Assembly (NCBI GenBank): GCA_033763995.1
Contig: JANRJL010000061.1
Coordinates: forward strand, 62,001-126,000
DNA length: 64,000 nucleotides
Direction of reading: 5' to 3'
Source of the DNA: GCA-2737725 sp033763995
Lineage (GTDB): Bacteria > Pseudomonadota > Alphaproteobacteria > Rhodospirillales > Rhodospirillaceae
Notes under the pieces: model-generated
Database searches by the model: none
The model's input: the letters and a program-made list of their open reading frames with translations, nothing else
Told to the model about the DNA's origin: nothing
Translations under genes and position numbers: made by a program
In this document: piece by piece, positions 44,954-54,125 of the stretch
Layout: every line of letters starts with the position of its first letter
How positions within the stretch are numbered: the stretch's first letter is position 1

Positions 44954-45447
44954 TTACCTTCGACGATGATTCCGGACTCGGTGATGAACGTTTGGTTGGG
45001 CTCCAGACGCACGGGGCGCATGCCCTGCACGCTGAGAGGAACCAGAAGTTCCACGTGCCGGGGCGAGATGTCCGTGACCTGGAAGGTTTGAAAATCCTGG
45101 CTGGGCCCCACGGGAACGCCATTGACCCAAATCGTCCAGTCCTTGGGGCCGTAGTAGAGAATGGTGCTGAGATAGAGCGACTCGGCGTCGAACACCGCGT
45201 CGGCGCCCTTGGCGATCTCGGTGATTTCACCGCCGGCGATGCGATCCTTGATCTCGTTGAGTTCGTCGATCGTGAACATCAGCGTGTCGGGGACTTTGCG
45301 ACGCGCTTTAGGTGCGGACGCTTCGGCGGCCGGCGCGGCGGCACCGGGCGAACGGGACGCGGGATTGGGAGCGTCCTGGGCGTGCGCCGCCGAACCGGCA
45401 AACGCGGCTCCGACAACCATTAAGAAGAAGATGCGCGGGTTTTTCAC
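44944..45447 (-). CDS. PilP/MshK-like periplasmic pilus protein
   Basis: 167 residues with a signal peptide (MKNPRIFFLMVVGAAFAG, cut after AHA) and a Pro/Ala-rich linker. The remaining domain is small and mainly beta, with a repeated surface pattern (YYGPKDWTIWVNGVPVG; FQVTDISPRHVELLVPL). Position after PilO-like and before the operon's last gene matches PilP/MshK; sequence similarity to those families is weak by eye. Its ATG overlaps the PilO-like stop (ATGA). Confidence 0.72.
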   Translation of the reverse strand: MKNPRIFFLMVVGAAFAGSAAHAQDAPNPASRSPGAAAPAAEASAPKARRKVPDTLMFTIDELNEIKDRIAGGEITEIAKGADAVFDAESLYLSTILYYGPKDWTIWVNGVPVGPSQDFQTFQVTDISPRHVELLVPLSVQGMRPVRLEPNQTFITESGIIVEGKWP

Positions 45448-46121
45448 TTGCCGCTCCCGGCTTTTTCGTCGGGTTTGTTCTGTTGAGCCGTGCTCCAGGT
45501 GTAGACGATCTTGCCCTTCACGAGGCCCGACTCTTGGCCACGACTTACCAGATTCAAGGCTTCCGTGGAGACATTTGGCGCCCGATCGAGTTCCACGTTG
45601 GTGACAACCATAGATCCGGGGAAATCGTCATGAATGGCCGCTATAAAGGAGTAAAGATTTTGATCAAGCGGCGTGCCGACAGTCAGCTCAATTTGTTCGA
45701 CGTAAACTCGGTAGTCGTCACTCTTGGGTTGATTTGCAACAGCTTGGGGGGTCTGAGCACCGGCGGCCTGGAAGTTATAGTTCAGAGTCGTCAAACCAAA
45801 TTCGAAAGCGTGAGCCTGCATTTGGCGAATTGCAGCACGGCGCGTATGAGGGATGAGTTTATCGCTTTTCATAAGCGTTTCGAAACGGTCTTTATTCGCC
45901 ACAACAAAATCGTAATCTTCCTTCGATTGCTTGAGATTGCCGCGAGTTTGGGACATGTCGGATGTCAGGCGCCGCACGGCGTTCTCCGTTTCGGATGTCG
46001 CCGCGCCGAGCGTGGGCAACAGCAGAACGAACAGCAATAGCGCGGCGCCAATAACGGCGAGCGACACATTAACTTTCTTCGGCAGCGTCGGCAGTTTGAG
46101 AGAGACTTCGGGGAGTTTCAT
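45444..46121 (-). CDS. PilO/MshJ-like inner-membrane pilus protein
   Basis: 225 residues: short cytoplasmic N-terminus, one membrane helix (residues 18-39, VSLAVIGAALLLFVLLLP), a periplasmic coiled coil (EDYDFVVANKDRFETLMKSD) and a C-terminal ferredoxin-like part. This is the PilO/GspM plan. It overlaps the preceding PilM/N gene by ATGA and the following gene likewise. Confidence 0.85.
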   Translation of the reverse strand: MKLPEVSLKLPTLPKKVNVSLAVIGAALLLFVLLLPTLGAATSETENAVRRLTSDMSQTRGNLKQSKEDYDFVVANKDRFETLMKSDKLIPHTRRAAIRQMQAHAFEFGLTTLNYNFQAAGAQTPQAVANQPKSDDYRVYVEQIELTVGTPLDQNLYSFIAAIHDDFPGSMVVTNVELDRAPNVSTEALNLVSRGQESGLVKGKIVYTWSTAQQNKPDEKAGSGK

Positions 46122-47716
46122 TTCGGCGCTCCTTCTGTGATTGTGAAGGCGACGTAAAAGGGTTCGTCGGTCCGTGCCGACTGCCCGGCCATGGCCTCAC
46201 CAGCCGCGGCGGTTGCAAAGAGGCCTCCGGTGAGATTTTCGGCGGCCTGAGCCGCAACCGGTTCCTGGGTCATCTTGACTTGATACCCCTGCGCAAAACT
46301 CGCGGTCAATCGCTGTTCCAGCCGACGCGCGGCCTGAACGGCCTCGTCGGCGCTGGAGATCAACGGCGACATCCGCAGGCGAATATTGACGGCCCGAGGC
46401 GCTTGTTGGCCTGTCGCAGCCGCTCCGGTCTGCCCCGTGCCCTGACTTGCGCCATATTTGATATTAAGAACGACCGCGTCGCTTTGCAGGGACTCGTAAA
46501 TTTTCGAAAGCAGCGGCATGAGATCGGCCTTGCCGCGGTCCATGGCGCTTTCGACTTCGAGAACGTTACGCATCCGCGCCGCGTCGTAAGGCAGAGCGGC
46601 GACGGCATTCTGTTGTTCGCTCAGAGACGATCTGAGCGCCGTGAGTTGCACGGTCAATTCTTCATGCTTGGCTGAGGCATCCAAGTAGTCAACCGTGGTC
46701 ATCGCCGTCCATCCCAACACCGAGGCGGCGATCAGGCCGGCCGCGTAGGGGGCCACCACGAACGACAGTTCGCGCAGGTCATCCTTCAAGTCTCCCATGG
46801 CGACGGAGCGCGTCAGTTTCAGATTGGGAGTGCGCTTGCTCGCAAACCACGCGGCATGCAACACATCGCAGGTCGAGAGGTCTTCGGGGCCGATCGACCC
46901 AAGTCCCAACATCGCGCCGGCTTCGTACGGAGTCAGCAGATTGACGCTGCGCGCGCCTTCCCAGGTCTTGTTGTCGAGCGCGGCCCGATTGGCGGACGTG
47001 GTGAGAACGACAAGATCAAGCGGATCGCCGACGGCGTAACCCAGTCGCCTCAAATACGTGATCGTGGCCTTGAAATCGCGAATAATCATGTCGGCAAATT
47101 CATCGGGCGGCGTGTCAGGCGGCGGCGCCTGAGTCAAGCGCGTCAGGCACAGCCTTCCATTTTTCTCGATGATTTGGCGCAGACCGCCGGTGGTGTTGAT
47201 GCCGATGAAATGGCGCCAGTGATTGCCCTGCTCGACCGGCGGCGCATCCTTCGGCGCCAGGGCCTTGATAATGTCGACGTTCTCGGAAGCTATTGCATAG
47301 ATGCCGCCCTTCTCGTTGGGTAGGCTGTCGTAGAACTCGATCCAACCTGGAATCCGCCCGTCGAGCGGTACCGAGGCAAACTCGTACAACAGCGTGTTTT
47401 TGCCACCCTCTCCCACTAGACGGGCGCCACGCAGGCTACTGCCGGGAAATGCCATGGTGATATGGCGGCTCAGGACCTTGCGCCGATCGAGAATGTTGAC
47501 CTTGGGAATTTCCTCTTCCTTGTTGGCCTGGTCCAGCGTGTCGATGATCACGGACACACGGCCCTTCTTATCGGCGGCTAAGGCTTCCCCAAGCTCTTCC
47601 AGCGCAGTCGCCGGGTCAGGCGAGGCCAGCCAGGCGTTGATGACTTGCTTGTTCTCCAAGCGAACCAACACGACGTTGTCGTCGCCGATATTGAGTACGT
47701 ATTCGCCTTTTGCCAT
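46118..47716 (-). CDS. PilM/PilN-type fused assembly protein (MshI/GspL-like)
   Basis: 532 residues. The N-terminal part (1-310) is cytoplasmic and looks like an actin/GspL-like fold (YVLNIGDDNVVLVRLENKQV; later DLVVLTTSANRAAL). A single membrane helix lies at about 317-340 (SFVVAPYAAGLIAASVLGW), then a coiled-coil periplasmic part like PilN (AKHEELTVQLTALRSSLSEQ). Most pili have separate PilM and PilN; the fusion is a MshI/GspL-like plan. It follows the GspF-like gene by 27 bp and overlaps the PilO-like gene. Confidence 0.82.
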   Translation of the reverse strand: MAKGEYVLNIGDDNVVLVRLENKQVINAWLASPDPATALEELGEALAADKKGRVSVIIDTLDQANKEEEIPKVNILDRRKVLSRHITMAFPGSSLRGARLVGEGGKNTLLYEFASVPLDGRIPGWIEFYDSLPNEKGGIYAIASENVDIIKALAPKDAPPVEQGNHWRHFIGINTTGGLRQIIEKNGRLCLTRLTQAPPPDTPPDEFADMIIRDFKATITYLRRLGYAVGDPLDLVVLTTSANRAALDNKTWEGARSVNLLTPYEAGAMLGLGSIGPEDLSTCDVLHAAWFASKRTPNLKLTRSVAMGDLKDDLRELSFVVAPYAAGLIAASVLGWTAMTTVDYLDASAKHEELTVQLTALRSSLSEQQNAVAALPYDAARMRNVLEVESAMDRGKADLMPLLSKIYESLQSDAVVLNIKYGASQGTGQTGAAATGQQAPRAVNIRLRMSPLISSADEAVQAARRLEQRLTASFAQGYQVKMTQEPVAAQAAENLTGGLFATAAAGEAMAGQSARTDEPFYVAFTITEGAPK

Positions 47717-47743
47717 ATCGAGCGGTCCCCTCGTGTTGCCCTG

Positions 47744-48952
47744 CTAGATCCCGACCTTGGACATCGTATCGTAAATCGGCCCCATGACGCCGATGACGAT
47801 CCACGCCATGATGATCCCTGAAATCGCGGTCATGGCCGGCTCGATCATGCCGATCATGGCGTCGATCGCCTCATCGACATCCTTGTCGTAGAAGCTTGTC
47901 ACGTTATCCAGAACGCCGCCCAGATTACCGCTGTCCTCCCCGATCTTGACCATGCGCACAACCAAGCTTGGAAATTGGCCCGAATTTCGCATCGCCATCG
48001 AGAGAGGTTCTCCGTTCTGCACTTGTTGACGGACGATCTTGAGTGACTCCTCAAGGCAACGATTTCCAATCACGCGCTGCGCGGTCTCAAGGCATTGCAA
48101 GATCGGCACGCCCGATTGGAACATGACCGCAAAGAAATGCGCGAATCGAGAGATTGAAATCTTTCCGACAAGCTGACCGATTCGCGGCACCCGCAATCCA
48201 AGGCAAGAGAACGCGTATTTCATCTTGTCCGAACTTTGGCGCAAGGCCGCGATGGAAACAAAAACAATGATGGGAGTGGCGATAATCGCCCACCAATACC
48301 CGGTCACGAAGTTCGATGTGGCAATCAGCGCTATCGTCACGGGTGGCAGTTCGCTGCCGCTGGCTTCCAGAAACTCGACGATGCCGGGCACTACGAAGCC
48401 CATCATGAACATCAACATCCCGGTGATAACCACGAGGACAACAAGCGGATAGCGCATAGCCTTCGTGATACGCTGCCGGATCGCTTCTTCCCACTTCACG
48501 TGATGAACCAAGTGCTCGAACGACTCGGTCAGCTTGCCGCTTTCCTCGCCGGCGGCCACCAAGGCGGCGTAGAGGTCGCCGAACACCTTGGGATGCTTTT
48601 CAAAGGCGGCCGACAACGGCGTGCCGCCGGTGACGTCGTTGATGATGTCCGTGGTCAAGTCGCGCAGTGCCGGCGTGTCGCTGGAATCGCGCACGTCCGT
48701 CAGCGAGTCGATCAGCGGCACGCCAGCCGCCTGCAACTGCTGCAGATGCACGAAGAACTGAATCTTGTCGCGGGCCTGGATGTTGCGCCCCCCGCCGATG
48801 ATCGACTTGCTTTCCTTCACCGGCTTGCTGTCCACCAGCATCAAGCCCAGCTTGTTCATTTGCTGGAACAGGTCGCTCTCGTTGGCGGCATTGATCTTGC
48901 CCCGGACCTGCTTACCGGCGTTGTTGAGCGCGCGATAGGAATACTGGGGCAT
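47744..48952 (-). CDS. mshG: Type IV pilus/type II secretion inner-membrane platform protein
   Basis: 402 residues of the GspF/PilC/MshG family. The two tandem GspF domains start at about residues 60 and 270, with helices VVLVVITGMLMFMMGFVVPG, the conserved P at FVPG, ATPIIVFVSI and a C-terminal helix GIIMAWIVIGVMGPIYD. N-terminal YRALNNAGKQVRGKINA is typical. It anchors the ATPase in the inner membrane. Upstream mshE ends 32 bp before it. Confidence 0.93.
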   Translation of the reverse strand: MPQYSYRALNNAGKQVRGKINAANESDLFQQMNKLGLMLVDSKPVKESKSIIGGGRNIQARDKIQFFVHLQQLQAAGVPLIDSLTDVRDSSDTPALRDLTTDIINDVTGGTPLSAAFEKHPKVFGDLYAALVAAGEESGKLTESFEHLVHHVKWEEAIRQRITKAMRYPLVVLVVITGMLMFMMGFVVPGIVEFLEASGSELPPVTIALIATSNFVTGYWWAIIATPIIVFVSIAALRQSSDKMKYAFSCLGLRVPRIGQLVGKISISRFAHFFAVMFQSGVPILQCLETAQRVIGNRCLEESLKIVRQQVQNGEPLSMAMRNSGQFPSLVVRMVKIGEDSGNLGGVLDNVTSFYDKDVDEAIDAMIGMIEPAMTAISGIIMAWIVIGVMGPIYDTMSKVGI

Positions 48953-48984
48953 GAGTTGAATCCGCCGTTGGCGCGATGGCGCGG

Positions 48985-50709
48985 TTACAGCCGCGCGGTG
49001 AAGTCGACCACTTTCATAGCGGCCGACAGGCTGGTGAGCCCCATGATGACCTTCGACGACGCATCGCCGACCATGGGGATGAACCCGGCCTTCTCGGCGG
49101 CCTTCTTGATCTGACCCAAGGGCGCATCCTCGATGACCAGGTCGTCCACTTCCTCGTTAAAAGGCATGATTTCCACCACGGCCATGCGGCCGCGGTAGCC
49201 GGTGCGGCGGCAGTTGTCGCAGCCCTTGGCATGGCCGATGGTGGGCGGATTGGCCGGATCGACGGCAAGCAATTTGCACTCTTCGGCCGTGGCGACCTTC
49301 ATTTCCTTGCAGTCGTCGCACAACTTGCGCACCAGGCGCTGGGCGATAATGCCGATGACGTTACCGGCCATGAGGTTGGGCTTGAGGCCCAAATCGAGCA
49401 GACGCGGGATGCAACCGGCGGCGTCGTTGGTGTGCAGCGTGGTGAACACCTGGTGACCGGTCATGGCGGCGCGCAGGGCCATGGTGGCGGTGCCGGAATC
49501 GCGCACTTCGCCCACCAGGATAATGTCGGGGTCTTGGCGCAGCAACGTGCGGATGCCCTCGGAGAAGCTGAGCGACGAACCTTCGCGCACTTGGGCCTGG
49601 CGGATGAGCTGCAGCTCGTATTCCACCGGGTCTTCCAGGGTCATGATGTTGACGTCGAGCGAGTTGATGTAGCTCATCATGGCGTAGAGCGTCGTCGTCT
49701 TGCCCGAGCCGGTGGGGCCGGTGACGATGACGATGCCCTCGGGCTTCAGCAGCATTTTCTTGATGAGGTCGAGGTTGTGCTGCGTGAGGCCCACCTTGTC
49801 GATGGTGACGAGGGCCTGTGATTTATCCAAAATGCGCAAGACCACGTTTTCGCCGTGGATGGTGGGCAAGGCCGAGACGCGGAAGTCCACGCGCCGGTTG
49901 CCGATTTCGAGCGAGAAGCGGCCGTCTTGCGGGTTCAGGCGGTCGGCGATGTTCATGCCCGACATGAGCTTGATGCGGTGCGCGGCCGCCGTCCAATAGC
50001 GCTTGTGCAGCGTGCGGATCTGCGTCATTTCGCCGTCGATGCGATAGCGCAGGCGCAGGAAGTTGCCCTCCGGCTCGAAGTGGATGTCCGACGCGTTGGA
50101 CTTGATGGCATCCAGCAGCAGCGCGTTCACCAGCCGCACCAGGGGGTGCAAGTAGCCGCCTTCGGTTTGTTCCTGATATTCGGTTTCTTCTTCGTCGCCT
50201 TCAACCGATTCCAGTTCCTTCAAGATGCCGTCGATGGACAGTTCGTGGCCGTAGTACTGGTCGATGGCCTTCTGCACTTCGGTGTCGGAACACACCAGGG
50301 GCTGCACGTTGGTGCCGGCCGGGAAGAAGCGCTTGACCTTGTCGATGGCCAAGACGTCGTAGATGTCGGCCATGGCGAGGCGCAGGTTCTTGCCGTCGAA
50401 GGAGACCGGGAAGGCGCGGTAACGCTGGGCGGCTTCCTTCGGCAACAGCGCCAGCGCCTCGGCCTCCACCACGGTGGAGCCCGGCACGAAGCGCTGGAAG
50501 CCCGAGCTTTCGGCCAACACCGCCGAGAGCGCCTGTTCGGTGATGAAGCCCAGCTCCACCAGCAACTCGCCCAGCAGCTTGTTGGATTTGGCCTTCTCCT
50601 GGAAGGCGACTTCCAATTGATCCTTGGACAACAGGCCGCGTTCGACCAGCAAATCGCCGATGCGCGCGGTCGGTTTCGCGGCTGCTGAATCGGGTTTATC
50701 GCCGTCCAT
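48985..50709 (-). CDS. mshE: Type IV pilus extension ATPase (MshE/PilB)
   Basis: 574 residues. The N-terminal MshEN-type domain (IGDLLVERGLLSKDQLEVAF; LLVELGFITEQALSAVLAE), which binds c-di-GMP in Vibrio MshE, is followed by a second similar region. The ATPase has Walker A GPTGSGKTTT (331-340), TLEDPVEYELQ, Walker B DPDIILVGEVRD and the zinc site LCDDC with GCDNCRRTGY. The ATG at 50709 has GGGGGACC upstream; a TTG at 50736 is possible. First gene of the assembly operon. Confidence 0.94.
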   Translation of the reverse strand: MDGDKPDSAAAKPTARIGDLLVERGLLSKDQLEVAFQEKAKSNKLLGELLVELGFITEQALSAVLAESSGFQRFVPGSTVVEAEALALLPKEAAQRYRAFPVSFDGKNLRLAMADIYDVLAIDKVKRFFPAGTNVQPLVCSDTEVQKAIDQYYGHELSIDGILKELESVEGDEEETEYQEQTEGGYLHPLVRLVNALLLDAIKSNASDIHFEPEGNFLRLRYRIDGEMTQIRTLHKRYWTAAAHRIKLMSGMNIADRLNPQDGRFSLEIGNRRVDFRVSALPTIHGENVVLRILDKSQALVTIDKVGLTQHNLDLIKKMLLKPEGIVIVTGPTGSGKTTTLYAMMSYINSLDVNIMTLEDPVEYELQLIRQAQVREGSSLSFSEGIRTLLRQDPDIILVGEVRDSGTATMALRAAMTGHQVFTTLHTNDAAGCIPRLLDLGLKPNLMAGNVIGIIAQRLVRKLCDDCKEMKVATAEECKLLAVDPANPPTIGHAKGCDNCRRTGYRGRMAVVEIMPFNEEVDDLVIEDAPLGQIKKAAEKAGFIPMVGDASSKVIMGLTSLSAAMKVVDFTARL

Positions 50710-50776
50710 GGCTTCGGTCCCCCGTGAGCTACCCAATGGCTGAAAATCTATACCAGCGGGCCAGCGAAGGCGAGCC

Positions 50777-51526
50777 CTAAGGCAGCAGCGGAACGCAGAT
50801 TATGTATTCTTTTTCAATGTCATAGGGGGCGGTGTCGGGGGCATCGAAATGATTGTTGTCCGCGATGGAAAACTTCGAAGTCGCGACCAACTTGCCGGTA
50901 TCGATGCGGCCATCGTCGAGTTGATTGTCGATGATTTGCGCGGCGCGTCCAGGAACTCTGGAGGCGCACAGCGAGCCCTCGGTTTGACCTAAGTTCCCGG
51001 CATCAAAGCCAAAAAACCCGCCAAAGGCGTTTTCCGGCATGGCCGAAGCGCCCACCAACTCCGGACTGCCGTCGACCGCCTTGAAGTGTCGCAAGTCGCG
51101 CCATGCCATGAATGTTTCGCTATTGGGACTCAGTTGATCGTAAAACTCGCCGTCCAAACTTCCATTTCCCGCCAATGAGACCTGGATCCCCTCAGTGGAC
51201 GTGGTCAACGCGGGCGGGCGCCGATAGCGGCCGGGCGCGCCGGGATCATCACCGGGCAAACGGCTAAAGGCGGCTTGATAGGTCATGACGGCCGACTGAT
51301 AGGATTGGATCTGCTTGGCCATGACATACGCGCGCATCACGTCGATCGCGGCGCTTCCTCGCAGCGTCAGCAACATGACGATTCCGACGAGTGAAACGCC
51401 AACGGCGAGTTCAACCACGCTCATGCCGCGCTCGGCCGCTGCCGCGCGCGAGCCGACGAAGACGTGAGCAGTTTGGAACCGGGCCTTGATAGCGTTCATG
51501 AGTCGCAAGAGCATGAGCCGCATCAT
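50777..51526 (-). CDS. Type IV prepilin-like protein with a Met at +1
   Basis: About 249 residues. A long leader ends AAERG and is followed by MSVVELAVGVSLVGIVML, with Glu at +5 but Met rather than Phe at +1. The start is unclear: ATGs at 51526, 51523, 51514 and 51499 all give leaders of 28 to 37 residues, which is longer than usual. The body ends with KEYIICVPLLP. No strong ribosome binding site precedes any of the starts. Probably a minor pilin. It lies upstream of mshE on the same strand. Confidence 0.78.
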   Translation of the reverse strand: MMRLMLLRLMNAIKARFQTAHVFVGSRAAAAERGMSVVELAVGVSLVGIVMLLTLRGSAAIDVMRAYVMAKQIQSYQSAVMTYQAAFSRLPGDDPGAPGRYRRPPALTTSTEGIQVSLAGNGSLDGEFYDQLSPNSETFMAWRDLRHFKAVDGSPELVGASAMPENAFGGFFGFDAGNLGQTEGSLCASRVPGRAAQIIDNQLDDGRIDTGKLVATSKFSIADNNHFDAPDTAPYDIEKEYIICVPLLP

Positions 51527-51603
51527 AGGGAAAACACGCCTCGCGCGCCGCATAAATCCAATCGTAAGAAGTTCGGACGCGACGCTCTAGGGCATTGAGG
51601 GCC

Positions 51604-51640
51604 TAAAAAGGCTTCGGGGGCGTGTCGCCACGCCCCCGAA
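51604..51640 (-). terminator. Intrinsic terminator after the major pilin-like gene
   Basis: A perfect 12-bp stem (TTCGGGGGCGTG / CACGCCCCCGAA, loop TCGC) followed on the minus strand by GCC then TTTTT. It lies 27 bp after the stop of the prepilin gene at 51668, which separates that gene from the next prepilin and the assembly operon. Confidence 0.75.
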
Positions 51641-51667
51641 AATCTCGATCAGCCGACGTCTCGTGAA

Positions 51668-52450
51668 TTACTGGACGATGTCGATATACATTCTGCAGTC
51701 GATGACTTCATTGAGCGCGACATAAATGCTGGTCACGGCGGCAATCGGGCAGTTCGTATCGGAGCCCGAGGCGCGAATGGTGCCGCGCGCCGGCAGGCCG
51801 TCGTCATATTTGCCATCGATCTCCGCCATGGTCTTTGAAGAAAAGGCCCGGGTGGCGGCGTTGGTCAGCGCCGTGCCCGCGGCGCGGTGGACGCGCAGCC
51901 ACAGAGACCGCCGCGAATCCGTTTCATGGGTTCCATAGGCAACGGTGTAGCCGGCATTGGGATAGGCCGCCGACGGCAGCGGGCTGCCTTGGCCGAAGGT
52001 CGTAGCCGCAGCGGCGCAGTTAGTGGACGAGTTGCCGATCAGGTTGGCGATCGTGAGGTGGCACCAGAACAACTGCGATTCAGATTCGTTGGTTGCCGTG
52101 GCGCCAATGGCCGTGGCGCCGGTGCCAACAAGCGCGTCCATAGCGGCTGCGGAGGTCGCCGTGGTGCCGACCTCGCCGTTCCCGCCGCCGTTGCCCGTGC
52201 TGGCATTCAAGCGGGTGGACGCCAGGGAAAAATCGCCCGGTGTGGCGGAAAACCGGTCGGCGAAGGTGGAAACCGCAGCCCGAACCGCATCGATGTTGGT
52301 GATAAGGTTTTTCTGGCGGCTGCTTTCAATGAGCTCTTGACCCTTGAGGATGCCGCCGATGATCAGGCCGATGATGATCAGCACAATGGACATTTCGATC
52401 AGCGTGAAGCCCTTCTGGCGAGTACCGCGCTGTGTTGACGACAAAGACAT
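51668..52450 (-). CDS. Type IV prepilin, probable major pilin
   Basis: 260 residues. The leader (MSLSSTQRGTRQKG) is followed by FTLIEMSIVLIIIGLIIGG, a canonical class IIIa site with Glu +5. The rest is Gly/Ser/Ala/Thr-rich with four Cys, as for an exposed pilin head. AGGGGG lies just before the ATG. A dedicated terminator follows the gene, as expected for a strongly expressed subunit. The upstream 150 bp has AT-rich stretches suitable for a promoter. Confidence 0.88.
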   Translation of the reverse strand: MSLSSTQRGTRQKGFTLIEMSIVLIIIGLIIGGILKGQELIESSRQKNLITNIDAVRAAVSTFADRFSATPGDFSLASTRLNASTGNGGGNGEVGTTATSAAAMDALVGTGATAIGATATNESESQLFWCHLTIANLIGNSSTNCAAAATTFGQGSPLPSAAYPNAGYTVAYGTHETDSRRSLWLRVHRAAGTALTNAATRAFSSKTMAEIDGKYDDGLPARGTIRASGSDTNCPIAAVTSIYVALNEVIDCRMYIDIVQ

Positions 52451-52604
52451 GTGAACCCCCTATGGAACCCGTTCGCACGCGCACAACGACGCACCGCCGT
52501 GCCCGAGATTTCGAATCAATAACATAGCGATCTGGCGATTCCTAGCCAAAACTAGCGTCTTGCGTCGCTATGATCGGACTATTTTAGCATTATTTATCAG
52601 CGGC

Positions 52605-53327
52605 TTAGGGTGCAACGCCTGATTGCGCTGCGGCCGCTTCTTCCGCCAACTTTTTTTCCGTATCGGCGATGAACTGCATCATGAAGTCGATCTCGTTTTG
52701 CGGCGTATCCGAGCGGACCTTGGACAGCGCATGTTGCATCGCCGCCAAGGCGCCGGTCAGATCGCCGTTCCTAGCCCGCAACAACGGCGACAGCTGATAG
52801 GCGAGGATGTTCAAGCCCGGCTCGTCGCTGGCCGCCAGTTGGTCCGCCAAGGCCATCGCCAGCTTCGGATCGCGAATGCGACGGTCGGCGATGACGATGG
52901 CTTCGCGCAACCATTGGATTCTATTTTTGGGCGCGGCCAGCACCGCCCGCGACGTGTAATCGATCAACCGGCGCAGGTCATCGGTTTGGGGCGTGAACGA
53001 GAAGTAAGACATGGCCATCGCGATTTGATACTGCGAAAGCGAATCGAGCTGGTCGAGAACGTCGAGCCAGCGGACGACCGCTTTCATGTCGTAGTCGGCC
53101 ATGCGGGTGCTGCGGCCGCCCGTATCGCCGAAATCCTGGATTTGCCGTGCAAAAACACGATGAAGAAAAGCCGGGTCGCCGAAAGCCACGAGGTTCACGG
53201 CATTGTCCGTGGGGCGCTCGGGCACGACCGGCCATTGTTCGCTTAGGTCACGGGTCACACGCCAACCAAACGCCAGTTGAACCATAAGCATCACTGCGAG
53301 AAAGCAGGATCGCCGAAAGGTCGTCAT
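52605..53327 (-). CDS. Exported/membrane-anchored helical protein of unknown function
   Basis: 240 residues. One N-terminal hydrophobic segment (residues 8-22, CFLAVMLMVQLAFGW) is an anchor or signal; the rest is helical, TPR-like (YQIAMAMSYFSFTPQTDDLR, then AAMQHALSKVRSDTPQNEID). Not recognised. It follows the ABC permease with no gap (stop at 53328, ATG at 53327), so it is likely an accessory subunit of that transporter, comparable by position to PilG of Myxococcus. Confidence 0.75.
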   Translation of the reverse strand: MTTFRRSCFLAVMLMVQLAFGWRVTRDLSEQWPVVPERPTDNAVNLVAFGDPAFLHRVFARQIQDFGDTGGRSTRMADYDMKAVVRWLDVLDQLDSLSQYQIAMAMSYFSFTPQTDDLRRLIDYTSRAVLAAPKNRIQWLREAIVIADRRIRDPKLAMALADQLAASDEPGLNILAYQLSPLLRARNGDLTGALAAMQHALSKVRSDTPQNEIDFMMQFIADTEKKLAEEAAAAQSGVAP

Positions 53328-54089
53328 TCAAAATTGCTTGCGATTGAGGTCGATCGCGGCCGCGCCCAGAAGCAATGCGACGCCGACAACAGCCTGCGCG
53401 AGCAGGACGGAAGCCAAGTTTTTCTCGAGGCCGTAGATGAGCCAACTCGATTGGCCGAAGAGATCAAGGCGCGGCAACAGCAGCCCAAGAAATTCGACAT
53501 AGGGGTTCAATATCTCGTTGATGCCGCCTTGTTTTCGGACATTCGAGGTCGCAATGCCCAGCAAGAACCCGATCGACCGTGAAAATGCATAAAACCCTGT
53601 CGTCGCGAAGACCGTGGGCAGACTCCGTTCAAAGCTCAGGCCTGCGAATAGGGCGAAGGCCACGACAATGAGCAATTCCAGGAACAGCGAAAGTGTCCAG
53701 AGGGCGGCCCCGGCCGGACTCGTGGCAAGGGCTCCGACCACGACACCGACGGGAATCACGATCAACGCCGTCACGAGCGACAAGCCCAAGCCATAGGACA
53801 GCAAGAACTCGGTGCGTGAAATGGCGTGAGAAAGAATCGCTTCGATTTCGCGCGATTCAACGAGCCGCTCGATGTGGGTCGCGACGAATACGATGACGCC
53901 CAGAATCACGACGATACGCGCGGCGCCGGCCGCGTACACGACGGCTGTTTGTTGTTGTTCGGAAATCGCCGAACCCCCCACGAAAATCGCCACCGCGAGA
54001 ACCGCGGCGAGCACCGCAAACAGCGACAGGTAAAGGCGATCACGCAATGCCGTGATCAACACCAAGCGCGCCGTAGATCGCAGCTTCAT
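53328..54089 (-). CDS. ABC-2 type transporter permease in the pilus cluster (PilI-like by context)
   Basis: 253 residues with six predicted membrane helices, including YLSLFAVLAAVLAVAIFVGG, ARIVVILGVIVFVATHI, LGLSLVTALIVIPVGVVVG and a C-terminal AQAVVGVALLLGAAA. The IEAILSHAISRTEFLLSYG segment before the third helix is typical of ABC-2 permeases. It follows the secretin gene by 36 bp and precedes the anchored helical protein directly. The ATPase partner is probably the one at 44189. Confidence 0.87.
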   Translation of the reverse strand: MKLRSTARLVLITALRDRLYLSLFAVLAAVLAVAIFVGGSAISEQQQTAVVYAAGAARIVVILGVIVFVATHIERLVESREIEAILSHAISRTEFLLSYGLGLSLVTALIVIPVGVVVGALATSPAGAALWTLSLFLELLIVVAFALFAGLSFERSLPTVFATTGFYAFSRSIGFLLGIATSNVRKQGGINEILNPYVEFLGLLLPRLDLFGQSSWLIYGLEKNLASVLLAQAVVGVALLLGAAAIDLNRKQF

Positions 54090-54125
54090 CGCACTTGCTC
54101 AAATCTCGGCAATCATCCGCCCGCG

